NCBI RefSeq assembly: GCF_021531815.1
Contig: NZ_JADYUM010000022.1
Span: 1-34,511, forward strand
Reading direction: 5' to 3'
DNA from: Pseudoflavonifractor phocaeensis
GTDB taxonomy: Bacteria; Bacillota; Clostridia; Oscillospirales; Oscillospiraceae
Length of the DNA: 34,511 bases
The translations under genes and the position numbers were made by a program. This document shows positions 24,039 to 32,146 of the stretch, piece after piece; position 1 is the stretch's first letter, and every line of letters starts with the position of its first letter. The notes beneath the pieces were generated by a model. That model searched no databases. It was given only the letters and a program-made list of their open reading frames with translations, and was not told the DNA's origin.

Positions 24039-25142
24039 GTGTCCCGCGGCGGCAGGCGTACCGCCCCGGGAAAAAGGATGCGGCCCGAACCGGAGCATCA
24101 GCCACGGCGCAAATCCTTTGGGAAAAGAGTGTTCTGGGGCCTTTATAAGGTCGTTTTTGTGATCTCCCTGCTGATCGTGGCCGGTTATGTGGGCTGGAGC
24201 GCCTGGGTACAGCCGCCGGAGCAGGCCCCCGGGACGGTGACTCCGCCCAGCCAGGGCGGGAGCACCCAGCCGTCCGGGAATATGGGGACGGCCGATCCCA
24301 GCGACGTTTCCCAACAGGAGCAGCCCCTGGTCCGCCGGGAGATGGTGTATAACATCCTCCTGACCGCCACCGACAAGGAGGGGGTGCGCACCGACACCAT
24401 GATGGTGCTGAGCTATGACATCCCCAACCAGAAGGTGGGGGTGGTGTCCGTGCCCCGGGACACCCTCACGGACCGGGCCAGCGGGAAAAATCCCAAGCTG
24501 GTCTACGGCAGCGGCGGCGTGGAGCAACGGGTGGCCGACATCTCCGATATGCTGGGCATCCCCATCGACTACTATGTGAAGGTGAACATCAAGGGCTTTA
24601 TTGCCCTGGTGGACTATCTGGATGGCGTGGACTTTTATATCCCCTGCGACATGGACTACGACGATCCCTATCAGGACCTGTCCATCCACTTTACAGAGGG
24701 CATGCGGCATCTGAACGGCCAGGAGGCCATGGAGGTGGCCCGGTTCCGGAAGAACAACGACCTGTCGGGTTACTCCGACGTGGGCCGGACCCAGACCCAG
24801 CAGAAGCTGCTGGTGGCTCTGGCCAAGAAGGTGCTGTCCTGGAACAGCCTCACCAAGGTCAACGGCTTTGTGGAGATCTTCAACAAGTATGTAAGCACCG
24901 ACCTGGAGCTGAACGACATGCTCTATTTCGCCTCCCAGGCCATCAATGTGGACATCTCCAGCGGGGTGGAGACCGCCACCCTGGAGGGCCGGGGGGACGG
25001 GATCTACCGGGGGAACACCTACTGCTATGAGCTGGACGCCGAAAAGACAGTGGAGGCGGTGAACCGCCTCATCAACCCCTACGACCGGGACCTGACTCTG
25101 GAGGACATGAACCTGGTCCGGGCGGAGCGCTATATGAGTTAA
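24039..25142 (+). CDS. LCP-family (LytR-CpsA-Psr) cell-wall polymer ligase
   Basis: About 367 residues. A basic cytosolic tail, one membrane helix (VVFVISLLIVAGYVGWSAW), a Pro/Ser/Gln-rich linker, then an extracellular LCP domain: RTDTMMVLSYD, VGVVSVPRDTL, FIALVDYLDGVDFYIP and the terminal catalytic block HLNGQEAMEVARFRKNN…GRTQTQQKLL. LCP enzymes transfer undecaprenyl-linked glycopolymers to peptidoglycan. The frame stays open to a GTG at 23991, but that lies at the expected transcription start. GTG 24039 is a tentative choice; its GGAAGAG site is rather far away. Confidence 0.88.
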   Translation: MSRGGRRTAPGKRMRPEPEHQPRRKSFGKRVFWGLYKVVFVISLLIVAGYVGWSAWVQPPEQAPGTVTPPSQGGSTQPSGNMGTADPSDVSQQEQPLVRREMVYNILLTATDKEGVRTDTMMVLSYDIPNQKVGVVSVPRDTLTDRASGKNPKLVYGSGGVEQRVADISDMLGIPIDYYVKVNIKGFIALVDYLDGVDFYIPCDMDYDDPYQDLSIHFTEGMRHLNGQEAMEVARFRKNNDLSGYSDVGRTQTQQKLLVALAKKVLSWNSLTKVNGFVEIFNKYVSTDLELNDMLYFASQAINVDISSGVETATLEGRGDGIYRGNTYCYELDAEKTVEAVNRLINPYDRDLTLEDMNLVRAERYMS

Positions 25143-25147
25143 ATACA

Positions 25148-25178
25148 TGACCCCCTCCGGCAAAGCCGGAGGGGGTCA
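25148..25178. terminator. Bidirectional terminator between convergent genes
   Basis: Perfect 13-bp stem TGACCCCCTCCGG / CCGGAGGGGGTCA with loop CAAAG; serves the LCP gene and the reverse-strand operon. Confidence 0.8.
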
Positions 25179-25184
25179 TTACAT

Positions 25185-25427
25185 TTACGGTTCCATGCCC
25201 AGGGTCTGAATGAGCAGGTTGCGCAGGGAGATGGCGCTCTGCCGGTTCATGACGATGGAGGCGATTTGGTCGGCGGCGGGGGTGGAGATGTTCTCCAGGC
25301 CCTTGGGGGTGATGGTGACCGCGGTCTCCATATATTTGTAGGCGATGTCCAGGGTGACCTCCAGGACCTCGCCCTCCTTGTCAGACACCTTGCGGATGCC
25401 GAAGGTGTTGGCGTACTGGGGCTTCAT
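25185..25427 (-). CDS. Hypothetical protein, 80 residues
   Basis: Not recognised. An 80-residue soluble protein with an N-terminal MKPQYANTFGIRKVSDKEGEV segment, then LEVTLDIAYKYMETAVTIT, which looks like beta strands, and a C-terminal helix SAISLRNLLIQTLGMEP. It has a good AGAAGGAGG site and lies 18 bp behind the mutarotase gene on the same strand, so it is likely real and co-transcribed. No Cys, no membrane segment. Confidence 0.7.
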   Translation of the reverse strand: MKPQYANTFGIRKVSDKEGEVLEVTLDIAYKYMETAVTITPKGLENISTPAADQIASIVMNRQSAISLRNLLIQTLGMEP

Positions 25428-25445
25428 GGCGTATCCTCCTTCTGT

Positions 25446-26324
25446 TCAGCAGAACGTGGTGGTATAGGACAGGACCTCGGCCTGTCCGGGGGCCAGGCGG
25501 CGGATGCCCTGCTTGTCCGCCAGTTCCCGGCCTACGAAGACGGCGTCGGGGAGGGTGGACCAGGGCTCGATGCAGACATAGTTGGTGTCGAAGGGCTTTG
25601 CCGGAGTCCAGACGCCCAGGTAGGGGAAGTCGGCAAAGTCCAGGGTCACCCGGGGACGGCCCGCCCTGTCCGCCAGGACAGCCCGCCGCTGGGGCAGCTG
25701 GTCCAGAATGACGGTGTCCAGCCCGAAGACGGAGGGCTTCAGGGGCAGACGGCCCCCCTCCAGGGGGATGGCGGCACCCTTGGGGGTGGTCATGCAGGCC
25801 TCGTCCATGCCGTAGGGGGTGATGGCCTCCAGACCGGGGAGGAGGATGGCGTAGTCATCCATGGATTCGCCGGGCTCCAGGGGAGCGCGGAAGCCGTCGT
25901 GGGCTCCCAGCTCAAAGAGCATCTCCTCTTGGCCGGGATTTTCCACCCGGCAGGCCTTGGTCAGGCGGTTTTCCTCCAGGGTATAGGTGACGGTGAGAAG
26001 GAAGGGGAAGGGGAAGACGGCCAGCGTCTCCGGGCTGTGGGACAGGCGGAAGACGGCGCGGGTACCGCTCTGCTCCACCACGTCGAAGCGGCTGTCCCGG
26101 GCGAAGCCATGGCTGGAGATGGAGTAGGATTTGCCCCGGTGGATGTACTGTCCGTCCCGGAGCCGCCCGATGACGGGGAAAAGAAGGGGGGCGTGGCGGC
26201 CCCAGATGGCGGGGTCGGCCTGCCAGATGTACTCGGTGCCTTGGGCGTTCTGTACCGAGCACAGCTGGGCGCCCAGATCGTCGATCTCCACGGTCAGGAG
26301 GGCGTTTCGCAGGGTCACAGTCAT
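25446..26324 (-). CDS. Aldose 1-epimerase family protein (galactose mutarotase-like)
   Basis: 292 residues of the LacX/YihR-type mutarotase superfamily, a beta-sandwich that interconverts sugar anomers. Candidate catalytic residues: His in SSHGFARD (near residue 73), His in LGAHDGFRAP (near 148) and Glu in VCIEPWSTLPD (near 254). The actual sugar is unknown. Its start overlaps the end of the Nudix gene by four bases, so the two are translationally coupled. Confidence 0.9.
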   Translation of the reverse strand: MTVTLRNALLTVEIDDLGAQLCSVQNAQGTEYIWQADPAIWGRHAPLLFPVIGRLRDGQYIHRGKSYSISSHGFARDSRFDVVEQSGTRAVFRLSHSPETLAVFPFPFLLTVTYTLEENRLTKACRVENPGQEEMLFELGAHDGFRAPLEPGESMDDYAILLPGLEAITPYGMDEACMTTPKGAAIPLEGGRLPLKPSVFGLDTVILDQLPQRRAVLADRAGRPRVTLDFADFPYLGVWTPAKPFDTNYVCIEPWSTLPDAVFVGRELADKQGIRRLAPGQAEVLSYTTTFC

Positions 26325-26806
26325 AGTTCCGGCGCTCCTTTCAAATGCCGGCCGTCCAGAACGGCCTCGGCCAAAGTTTCGTCCTCATAGCGCAGCTTCA
26401 GGGAGAAGAAGGGGGTGTCCTCCCGGGCGATCAGGTCCAGGAAGATGGCGTCCCCCTCCCAGTGGGGCAGCTCCAGCAGCTTGTGCCGGGGCACCCACTC
26501 CAGCACCCCCTCGTCGCAGTCCTTCAGGGTGCCGGTCCAGCCGTCGGCGGTAAACAGGTGCATATATTCCGTGGGCCAGCGGTCAGAAACAAAGGTGACC
26601 AGGCCCCGGTAGCGCCAGTCTGTCAGGGTGAGGCCCGTTTCCTCCCGGGCCTCCCGGAGCAGGCAGTCCTCCGGGCTCTCCTTGTCCTCAAATTTTCCGC
26701 CGATCCCGATCCATTTGTCGTGGTTCAGGTCGTTTTCTTTTTTGATCCGGTGGAGCATCAGGTACTCATCTCCCCGCCGGATGTAGCACAGGGTCGTGTT
26801 GATCAA
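26321..26806 (-). CDS. Nudix hydrolase (8-oxo-dGTP diphosphatase-like)
   Basis: 161 residues. The Nudix box is complete: GGKFEDKESPEDCLLREAREETGL, near residues 36-59, matching G-x5-E-x7-REUxEExGU. An N-terminal TTLCYIRRGDEYLMLHRIKKENDLN is typical of MutT-like enzymes that hydrolyse oxidised nucleotides. The start codon is TTG at 26806 with AAGGAGGGA upstream; no ATG fits. First gene of a three-gene operon. Confidence 0.92.
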   Translation of the reverse strand: MINTTLCYIRRGDEYLMLHRIKKENDLNHDKWIGIGGKFEDKESPEDCLLREAREETGLTLTDWRYRGLVTFVSDRWPTEYMHLFTADGWTGTLKDCDEGVLEWVPRHKLLELPHWEGDAIFLDLIAREDTPFFSLKLRYEDETLAEAVLDGRHLKGAPEL

Positions 26807-26862
26807 GGGCGCTCCCTCCTTGCCGGGACAGTATTTCTGAAAAATCCCGTTCAGACAGTTTG

Positions 26863-26891
26863 ATTATAGCACGGCGGACAGGGAGGGGCAA
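26863..26891 (-). promoter_or_regulatory. Promoter of the Nudix-mutarotase operon
   Basis: Reverse strand: -35 TTGCCC (26886-26891), 17-bp spacer, perfect -10 TATAAT (26863-26868). Confidence 0.75.
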
Positions 26892-26896
26892 ATAAA

Positions 26897-26924
26897 ATAT
26901 GGACGCTTCGAAAAGCGTCCATAT
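26897..26924 (-). terminator. Terminator of the regulator-kinase-HtrA operon
   Basis: Perfect 12-bp stem ATATGGACGCTT / AAGCGTCCATAT with a four-base loop; on the reverse strand it is followed by TTTATTT. Confidence 0.88.
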
Positions 26925-26933
26925 CAAAAACGG

Positions 26934-28172
26934 TCAGCCGATCAATTCCGAATCCACCAGGGCCACTTCCACCGCATAGGACACGCCGTCCCGCAGGTAG
27001 GTGAGCTCCACCGTGTCCCCGGGGCCCAGGGACAGCTTTATCCGGGCCAGGTCCTGGGTGCCGGTGACGGGCTGGCCGTTGACGGCGGTAATGATGTCCC
27101 CCGCCTGGAGCCCTTTGGCATAGGCGTCGCTGTTGGGGTCCACGCTCTGGAGCTCCAGACCGCCGGACACCGGCCGGGTCAGGACGGTGAAGCCGAAAAC
27201 GCCGGTGCGGACCTGTCGGCCGTCGATGAGGGTGTCGGCCACATACTTCACCCGCCGGGAGGGAATGGCAAAGCCCAAGGCCTCGGCGGAGCCGTCGTCG
27301 GTGACGATTTTGATGGTGGTGATGCCCACCACCTGGCCGTATTGGTTGATGAGGGCACCGCCGGAGTTGCCGAAGTTGATGGCGGCGCTGGTCTGGATCA
27401 GGGTCATGGTGACGCCGTCCACCTCCACCTCCCGGTCCAGGGCGGAGACGATGCCGTCGGTGATGGTGGAGCGGTAGCCTAGGGGGTCGCCGATGGCGGC
27501 CACCGGATCGCCGCAGCGCAGGGCGGAGGAATCGCCGAACTCGGCGGGAATGAGGCCCTCCGCCTCCACCTTTAATACCGCCAGGTCCTCGTCGGCGTCA
27601 AAGCCCACCAGGCTGGCCTCCAGTACGTCGTTGTCGTAGAAGACCACCTGGACATACTCGGCCCCCGCCACCACGTGGGCGTTGGTGATGATATAGCCGT
27701 CTTCGGTGAGGATGACGCCGGTGCCGGTGCTGAATTCGTGCCGGCTCTCCGACTCGATGGAGACGATGGAGAAGGCGTTCTTCTCATAGATCTGGGTACA
27801 GGTCAGGGATTCGCCGGAGGCGGGCGTCAAGTCCAGGGTGACGCCGGTCCCTGTTTCCGCCCGGGGAATGGAGGGGGGATCGGTGCTGTACTCCTGCTCT
27901 TGATAGCGGTCGTCCTCCCCATGAGGGGGTGGGAAAAACTCCGCCTGGGAGAAAAAGCGGCTGCCGAAGGCCACGGCGATCCCGGTCAGGACCAGGATCA
28001 GGACCACCAGCAGGGCAATTCCGCCGCCCCGCCGCCGCCGGCGGGGACGGAGCACAGGCCGGCGGGGCTCCATGGCGTGGGCAGGGATGCGCACCGCCGG
28101 AGGCGTTGGAAAATGGGGAGAGGGCTGCTCCCAGGGGCCGCCCTGCCAGAGGTCGTCACTTCGATTGTCCAA
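26934..28172 (-). CDS. HtrA/DegP-like S1C serine protease with PDZ domain
   Basis: 412 residues. A cytosolic Arg-rich tail, one membrane helix (~50-70), a Pro-rich linker, a trypsin-like domain with catalytic His166 (ITNAHVV), Asp196 (DEDLAVL) and Ser270 (NFGNSGGAL), and a C-terminal PDZ domain (~320-405; QAGDIITAVNGQPV). Such membrane-anchored proteases degrade misfolded envelope proteins. It lies behind the histidine kinase in one operon, the arrangement known for envelope-stress or cell-wall two-component systems. Confidence 0.94.
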   Translation of the reverse strand: MDNRSDDLWQGGPWEQPSPHFPTPPAVRIPAHAMEPRRPVLRPRRRRRGGGIALLVVLILVLTGIAVAFGSRFFSQAEFFPPPHGEDDRYQEQEYSTDPPSIPRAETGTGVTLDLTPASGESLTCTQIYEKNAFSIVSIESESRHEFSTGTGVILTEDGYIITNAHVVAGAEYVQVVFYDNDVLEASLVGFDADEDLAVLKVEAEGLIPAEFGDSSALRCGDPVAAIGDPLGYRSTITDGIVSALDREVEVDGVTMTLIQTSAAINFGNSGGALINQYGQVVGITTIKIVTDDGSAEALGFAIPSRRVKYVADTLIDGRQVRTGVFGFTVLTRPVSGGLELQSVDPNSDAYAKGLQAGDIITAVNGQPVTGTQDLARIKLSLGPGDTVELTYLRDGVSYAVEVALVDSELIG

Positions 28173-28209
28173 GGAAACACCCCGCTTCTTGGAATTTGGA
28201 ATAGGGAAC

Positions 28210-29649
28210 TCACGCCAGGGTCATGGTGAAGGTAAACTGGGTCACACCGTCCTCACTGGTGACGGTGATGTCCTCTTTCAGATTATTCAGAATGGTCTTG
28301 ACGATATACAGGCCCAGACCCACGCCCTCCCGGTCCATGGAGCGGGAGTAGTCCGCCTTATGGAAGCGCTCAAAGAGGAGGGGCAGCTCCTCCGGAGGGA
28401 CGGTGGCCCCCAGGTTGCGGATGGTGGTGTAGGCCTTGCCGTCCTTTTTGGTGATCTGGACGGTGATGGTGGTGCCCGAGGCGGCGAACTTGGCGGCGTT
28501 GTCCACCAGGTTGTAGCACACCTGGGTGATGGAGTCGGGATCGCCCCAGACCATCAGCTTGTCCTCCGGCATCTGCACGTCCACGTCCAGGTTCCGGCCG
28601 GTGATCTTGCCCTCCAGGCTGATGAGGACCTGGGACATCACCTCGGTGAGGTCAAACTGCTCCTGGGCGGTGAGGGTATTCTCCGACAGGGCGTTGAGCC
28701 GGCTCAGGTCCAGCATCCGGCGCACCAGGCGGGACAGCCGCCGTGTCTCGGATACGATGATCTGGAGGGACTCCTTCTCCCGCTCCGGCGGGATGGTGCC
28801 GTCCAAAATGCCCTCGGCGAAGCCCGCGATGGTGGTCATGGGGGTCTTCAGCTCGTGGGAGACGTTGGCGATGAACTCCGACCGCTGGCTCTCCACCTTC
28901 TCCAGGGAGTTGGCCATGGCGTTGAAGGCGTCGGCCAGCTCGCTGATCTCGTCACAGCGGCTCTCGTAGCCCGTGACCCGTACGTCAAACTCCCCACGGC
29001 CGAACTTCCGGGCGGCCTCGGCCATCTCTTTCAGGGGCCGGACCTGATAGGCGGAGGTGAGGGAGCTGGCCACAACGGCGATGAGCAGCACCACCACCGC
29101 GGAGAAGAAAAAGATCGTGGCGGTGGCCGACCAGATCTCAGACACGCTGGAGGCGTCGGCGGAGACCAGCACCATCCCCTGGACCACGGAGATGCCGCCC
29201 AGCTTGACGGTGACGGGGAGGCCCGCCACATACCGGCGCTCGGGATAAATGCCGTCCAGATTGCTCATGCCGGCGAAGGAGCCCTGGTTCAAAACGGATT
29301 GGACCACGCTGTCCGGAATACGTTCGTTGTCGTTGTAGGAGGAAAAGCGGGTGCCGTCGGTGGCGTAGATGACCTGCCCGTCCGGGTTGGAGACGATCAC
29401 GTGGGAATCGGTGAGCAGCGCGATGGAGGAGACATAGTTTTTGTACAGCTCACTGTGAATATCCATATACTGCTGGTAGTAGGCGGAGGTAAAGGCGGCG
29501 ATATAGTTGGCGTTGCGGCCCAGGCCATCCCGCTTTTCAGAGATGATATAGCGGTAGGACAGCAGCATAAAGGCGGCGGACAGCAGAGAGAAGGACAGCA
29601 CCATAATGCCCACCATCATGGTGAGCTGCCGGCGGTAGAGGGATTTCAC
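28210..29649 (-). CDS. Sensor histidine kinase (HAMP, HisKA, HATPase)
   Basis: 479 residues. TM1 (~10-32), an extracytoplasmic sensor domain (~35-170, PDC/Cache-like by its pattern LLTDSHVIVSNPDGQVIYATDG), TM2 (~175-197), HAMP (~200-250), HisKA with phospho-accepting His265 in VSHELKTPMTT, and an HATPase domain with NLVDNAAKFAA and GVGLGLYIVKTI. It overlaps the response-regulator gene by four bases. The stimulus cannot be read from the sequence: the HtrA gene downstream suggests envelope status, while the shared boxes at the Na/Pi promoter suggest phosphate. Confidence 0.95.
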   Translation of the reverse strand: MKSLYRRQLTMMVGIMVLSFSLLSAAFMLLSYRYIISEKRDGLGRNANYIAAFTSAYYQQYMDIHSELYKNYVSSIALLTDSHVIVSNPDGQVIYATDGTRFSSYNDNERIPDSVVQSVLNQGSFAGMSNLDGIYPERRYVAGLPVTVKLGGISVVQGMVLVSADASSVSEIWSATATIFFFSAVVVLLIAVVASSLTSAYQVRPLKEMAEAARKFGRGEFDVRVTGYESRCDEISELADAFNAMANSLEKVESQRSEFIANVSHELKTPMTTIAGFAEGILDGTIPPEREKESLQIIVSETRRLSRLVRRMLDLSRLNALSENTLTAQEQFDLTEVMSQVLISLEGKITGRNLDVDVQMPEDKLMVWGDPDSITQVCYNLVDNAAKFAASGTTITVQITKKDGKAYTTIRNLGATVPPEELPLLFERFHKADYSRSMDREGVGLGLYIVKTILNNLKEDITVTSEDGVTQFTFTMTLA

Positions 29650-30338
29650 GCCGCCCCACCTACCTCAAATTTATAGCCCACGCCCCACACGGTCTTGAGC
29701 CTCCACTGGTCGCTGACGTTTTCCAGCTTCTCCCGCAGCCGCTTGATGTGGACGTCCACGGTGCGGCTGTCGCCGAAGTAGTCGAAGCCCCAGACCTCGT
29801 CCAGCAGCTGGTTCCGGGTAAAGACCCGGTTGGGAGCGGAAGCCAGGTGGTAAAGCAATTCCAGCTCCTTGGGGGGCGTGTCCACCCGCTGGCCGTTGAC
29901 CAGAAGCTCGTAGGAGTCCAGATTGATGACCAGCTTGTCAAAGGTCAGCTTCTTCTCGCCGGGCTCCTCCTCCTCGCCGCTGCGGCGGAGGACGGCGTGG
30001 ATGCGGGCCAGTACCTCTTTCATCTCAAAGGGTTTGACGATGTAATCATCGGCCCCCGACTCCAAACCGGAGACCTTGTCCTCCGTCTCGCCCTTGGCGG
30101 TGAGCATGATGACGGGGGTCTTCCCGGCTTCCCGGATCTTTTTCAGGACGGCCCAGCCGTCCATGACAGGCAGCATAATGTCCAGCAGCACCAGGTCGGG
30201 CTGGAAGGAGCGGAAAAACTCCACGCCTTTGCCGCCGTCCTTGGCCACCTGGGTCTCGAACCCCTCTTTCTCCAGATAGAGGTGGAGCAGCTCGGCAATA
30301 TTGCCGTCATCCTCTACGATCAATACCTTTTTGGGCAT
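29646..30338 (-). CDS. Response regulator, OmpR/PhoB family
   Basis: About 230 residues. Receiver domain with acidic pair Glu9-Asp10-Asp11, phosphorylation site Asp53 (LLDIMLPVMDG), the T/K switch residues in MLTAKGE and IVKPFEM; winged-helix DNA-binding domain with FTRNQLLDEVWGFDYFGDSRTVDVHIKRLREKLE. The ATG at 30338 has AAGGGGTG upstream; a GTG three codons earlier is less likely. OmpR-type proteins bind tandem repeats 10-11 bp apart, which are present at its own promoter. Confidence 0.95.
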   Translation of the reverse strand: MPKKVLIVEDDGNIAELLHLYLEKEGFETQVAKDGGKGVEFFRSFQPDLVLLDIMLPVMDGWAVLKKIREAGKTPVIMLTAKGETEDKVSGLESGADDYIVKPFEMKEVLARIHAVLRRSGEEEEPGEKKLTFDKLVINLDSYELLVNGQRVDTPPKELELLYHLASAPNRVFTRNQLLDEVWGFDYFGDSRTVDVHIKRLREKLENVSDQWRLKTVWGVGYKFEVGGAA

Positions 30339-30431
30339 ATGAGGCACCCCTTTTCTTTGAATTTCGCCGGTTCAGCAATCAAAATCCGCGGGGAGCGGAA
30401 AGCTGGCCCCGTAGTTTCTTCCTCAGAGAGT

Positions 30432-30473
30432 ATTATAACTCCAATCAGGCCGCTTGGGTGAATAATTTGTAAA
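30432..30473 (-). promoter_or_regulatory. Promoter of the two-component operon with 11-bp repeat box
   Basis: Reverse strand: TTTACA (30468-30473), five bases, TTCACC (30457-30462), then a perfect -10 TATAAT (30432-30437) 19 bp on. There is no proper -35; the half-site sits in its place, as in activator-dependent promoters. TTTACA-N5-TTCAnn also occurs at the two small-RNA units near 31902 and 32081, which suggests autoregulation. Confidence 0.6.
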
Positions 30474-30503
30474 TTAGGGCGGAAAGGGAGCCCTTCCGGG
30501 CGG

Positions 30504-31673
30504 TCAGCCCCGGACGTCCACATAGGAGTGGTCCACCTGGATCACGGGGAAATAGCGGTCGGACAGGCCCTTAATCCCGGCGGTCAGCTCAGAGCGCACC
30601 TGGTCGTCGGTGAGGCGGAAGCCGTAGGGCACCACCACGTCGAAAATCAGATTGGTGTGGATGGGGCCGGCGGTGATGCGGAAGTCGTGGATGGTGAGGG
30701 CGGGGTCCATTCCCTTGGCGATGTCGGTCACCTGCTGCCGGAGTCCGGCGGTCCGCTCGTCACATACCACCGGGTCCATGTGGATGGTGGTCTCGATGTG
30801 GTGTTTGGCCTTCAGCTCCCGCTCGATGTGGTCGATGAGGTCGTGGATCTCCAGCAGGTCGCCGTCGGCGGGGACCTCGGCGTGGAAGGACATCATGGCC
30901 CGCCCCGGACCGTAGTCGTGGTAGACCAGGTCGTGAATGCCCAGGATCTTGTCGTGGCCCAGCACCAGCTTGTCAATGTCGGCGGCCAGCTCCGGGTCCA
31001 TGGGGCGGCCCAGCAGGGGGTCCAGCGTCTCCCGGGCGGCCTCCCAACCGGTTTTCAGGATGAGCAGGGAGACGGCCAGACCGGCCAGACCGTCGATGGG
31101 GAAGGATACGAACCGGCCCAGCAGGGCGGAGGCCAGGACCACCGAGGTGGAGGCCACGTCGGACAGGGAGTCGGCGGCGGTAGCCTCCATGGCGGCGGAG
31201 CCGATGGCACGGCCCAGGGCGCGGTTGAAGAAGAACATCCACAGCTTGACGGCGATAGCCGCGGCCAGGATGACCAGGGACAGGGGAGTGGCCTCGACGG
31301 GCGAGGGGTGGAGCAGGGCGTCCAGGGAGGAGCGGCCCACCTCGAAGCCCATGAGCAGAATGGCCAGGGCCACGATCAACCCGGTGACGTACTCCACCCG
31401 GCCGTGGCCGAAGGGGTGGTCGGCGTCGGCCTCCTGTCCCGCCAGACGGAAGCCAATCAGGGTGACAACGGAGGTGGCGGCGTCGGACAGGTTGTTGACG
31501 GCGTCGGCCACCATGGCCACGGAGGAGGTGATGAGGCCGGCCAGCAGCTTGCCCAGAAACAGCAGTATGTTCAGAAAGATCCCGATGCCACCGGACATGG
31601 TGCCGCAGCGGCGGCGGGTCTTGGGGTCGTGCTTATCACCGCCGCGCAGGCAGAAGTTTACAAAGAATCCCAT
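30504..31673 (-). CDS. Cation diffusion facilitator (CDF) family transporter
   Basis: 389 residues. Six membrane helices with the metal-site motifs DAVNNLSDA (TM2) and DSLSDVAS (TM5) and the cytosolic HPFGHGRVEY loop, then a ferredoxin-like C-terminal domain with metal-binding His residues (HAEVPADGDLLEIHDLIDHIE) and a further ~80-residue tail. CDF proteins export Zn, Fe, Mn or Co by proton antiport; the metal is not certain. AAGGAG lies about 12 bases before the ATG, longer than usual. Confidence 0.93.
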   Translation of the reverse strand: MGFFVNFCLRGGDKHDPKTRRRCGTMSGGIGIFLNILLFLGKLLAGLITSSVAMVADAVNNLSDAATSVVTLIGFRLAGQEADADHPFGHGRVEYVTGLIVALAILLMGFEVGRSSLDALLHPSPVEATPLSLVILAAAIAVKLWMFFFNRALGRAIGSAAMEATAADSLSDVASTSVVLASALLGRFVSFPIDGLAGLAVSLLILKTGWEAARETLDPLLGRPMDPELAADIDKLVLGHDKILGIHDLVYHDYGPGRAMMSFHAEVPADGDLLEIHDLIDHIERELKAKHHIETTIHMDPVVCDERTAGLRQQVTDIAKGMDPALTIHDFRITAGPIHTNLIFDVVVPYGFRLTDDQVRSELTAGIKGLSDRYFPVIQVDHSYVDVRG

Positions 31674-31726
31674 GATGTACAGATACTCCTTAGAGCGGAC
31701 CGAAATCCCGCGTTTGGTAATATTTT

Positions 31727-31756
31727 ATTATCTCACAGCGGGAGCTGTCCTGTCAA
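31727..31756 (-). promoter_or_regulatory. Promoter of the CDF transporter gene
   Basis: Reverse strand: perfect -35 TTGACA (31751-31756), 18-bp spacer, -10 GATAAT (31727-31732). Confidence 0.75.
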
Positions 31757-31901
31757 GACAAGGCGGCTCCGGTCCCTTTCAGATGGGCGCGCCGCAAAAG
31801 ACGCGGCTGGATGGGGCGGGACCGGCGCCGTGTTTTTGACGGGAGGGGGAATTTGGCGTGTGCGCCACAAAAAGGAATGATACGGGGAAAAATCCCGGCA
31901 T

Positions 31902-31962
31902 TGTTTACAAAATGTTCATACCATTGTCACGATTTTGCCTTAATTCTCCGTTACGATAGTAC
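31902..31962 (+). promoter_or_regulatory. Box array and promoter of small RNA unit 1
   Basis: TGTTTA (31902), TGTTCA (31913), TTGTCA (31924) and TTGCCT (31935) start at exact 11-bp steps. Candidate -10 elements are TACGAT (31952-31957, 11 bp after the last hexamer) or TAGTAC (31957-31962, 16 bp after). Written in the other register, the first two sites are TTTACA-N5-TTCATA, a perfect match to the B. subtilis PhoP repeat pattern TT(A/C/T)A(C/T)A. Confidence 0.7.
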
Positions 31963-31967
31963 CGTAC

Positions 31968-32056
31968 CAAACGTACCAATTATCTCCCATTTCTCCCTCT
32001 CCTTTTACAACACACACAGGCGGAAGGCCCTGGCCGTATGGCCGGGGCCTTCTGTC
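31968..32056 (+). ncRNA. Putative small RNA 1 (C-rich, box-controlled)
   Basis: About 85-90 nt from an estimated start near 31968 to a hairpin at 32023-32052 (13 bp, one G-U, loop GTAT). No ORF with an RBS on this strand. The unpaired middle contains TTTCTCCCTCTCCTTTT followed by ACAACACACACAGG, nearly identical to unit 2. Pyrimidine-rich stretches of this kind can pair with Shine-Dalgarno regions, as in RoxS/RsaE-type RNAs. The T run is poor (TTCTGTCG), so the 3' end is uncertain. Confidence 0.6.
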
Positions 32057-32080
32057 GTCCGGAGGGGGAAAACAGCCGGA

Positions 32081-32141
32081 TGTTTACAAAAAGTTCATGT
32101 CCGCGTCATGGATTTGACGCAATTATATTGTAGCATATTCC
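32081..32141 (+). promoter_or_regulatory. Box array and promoter of small RNA unit 2
   Basis: TGTTTA (32081), AGTTCA (32092), GCGTCA (32103) and TTGACG (32114) repeat the 11-bp steps of unit 1. TAGCAT (32131-32136) or TATTCC (32136-32141) would be the -10, at the same two distances as in unit 1. Confidence 0.7.
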
Positions 32142-32146
32142 CGTAG

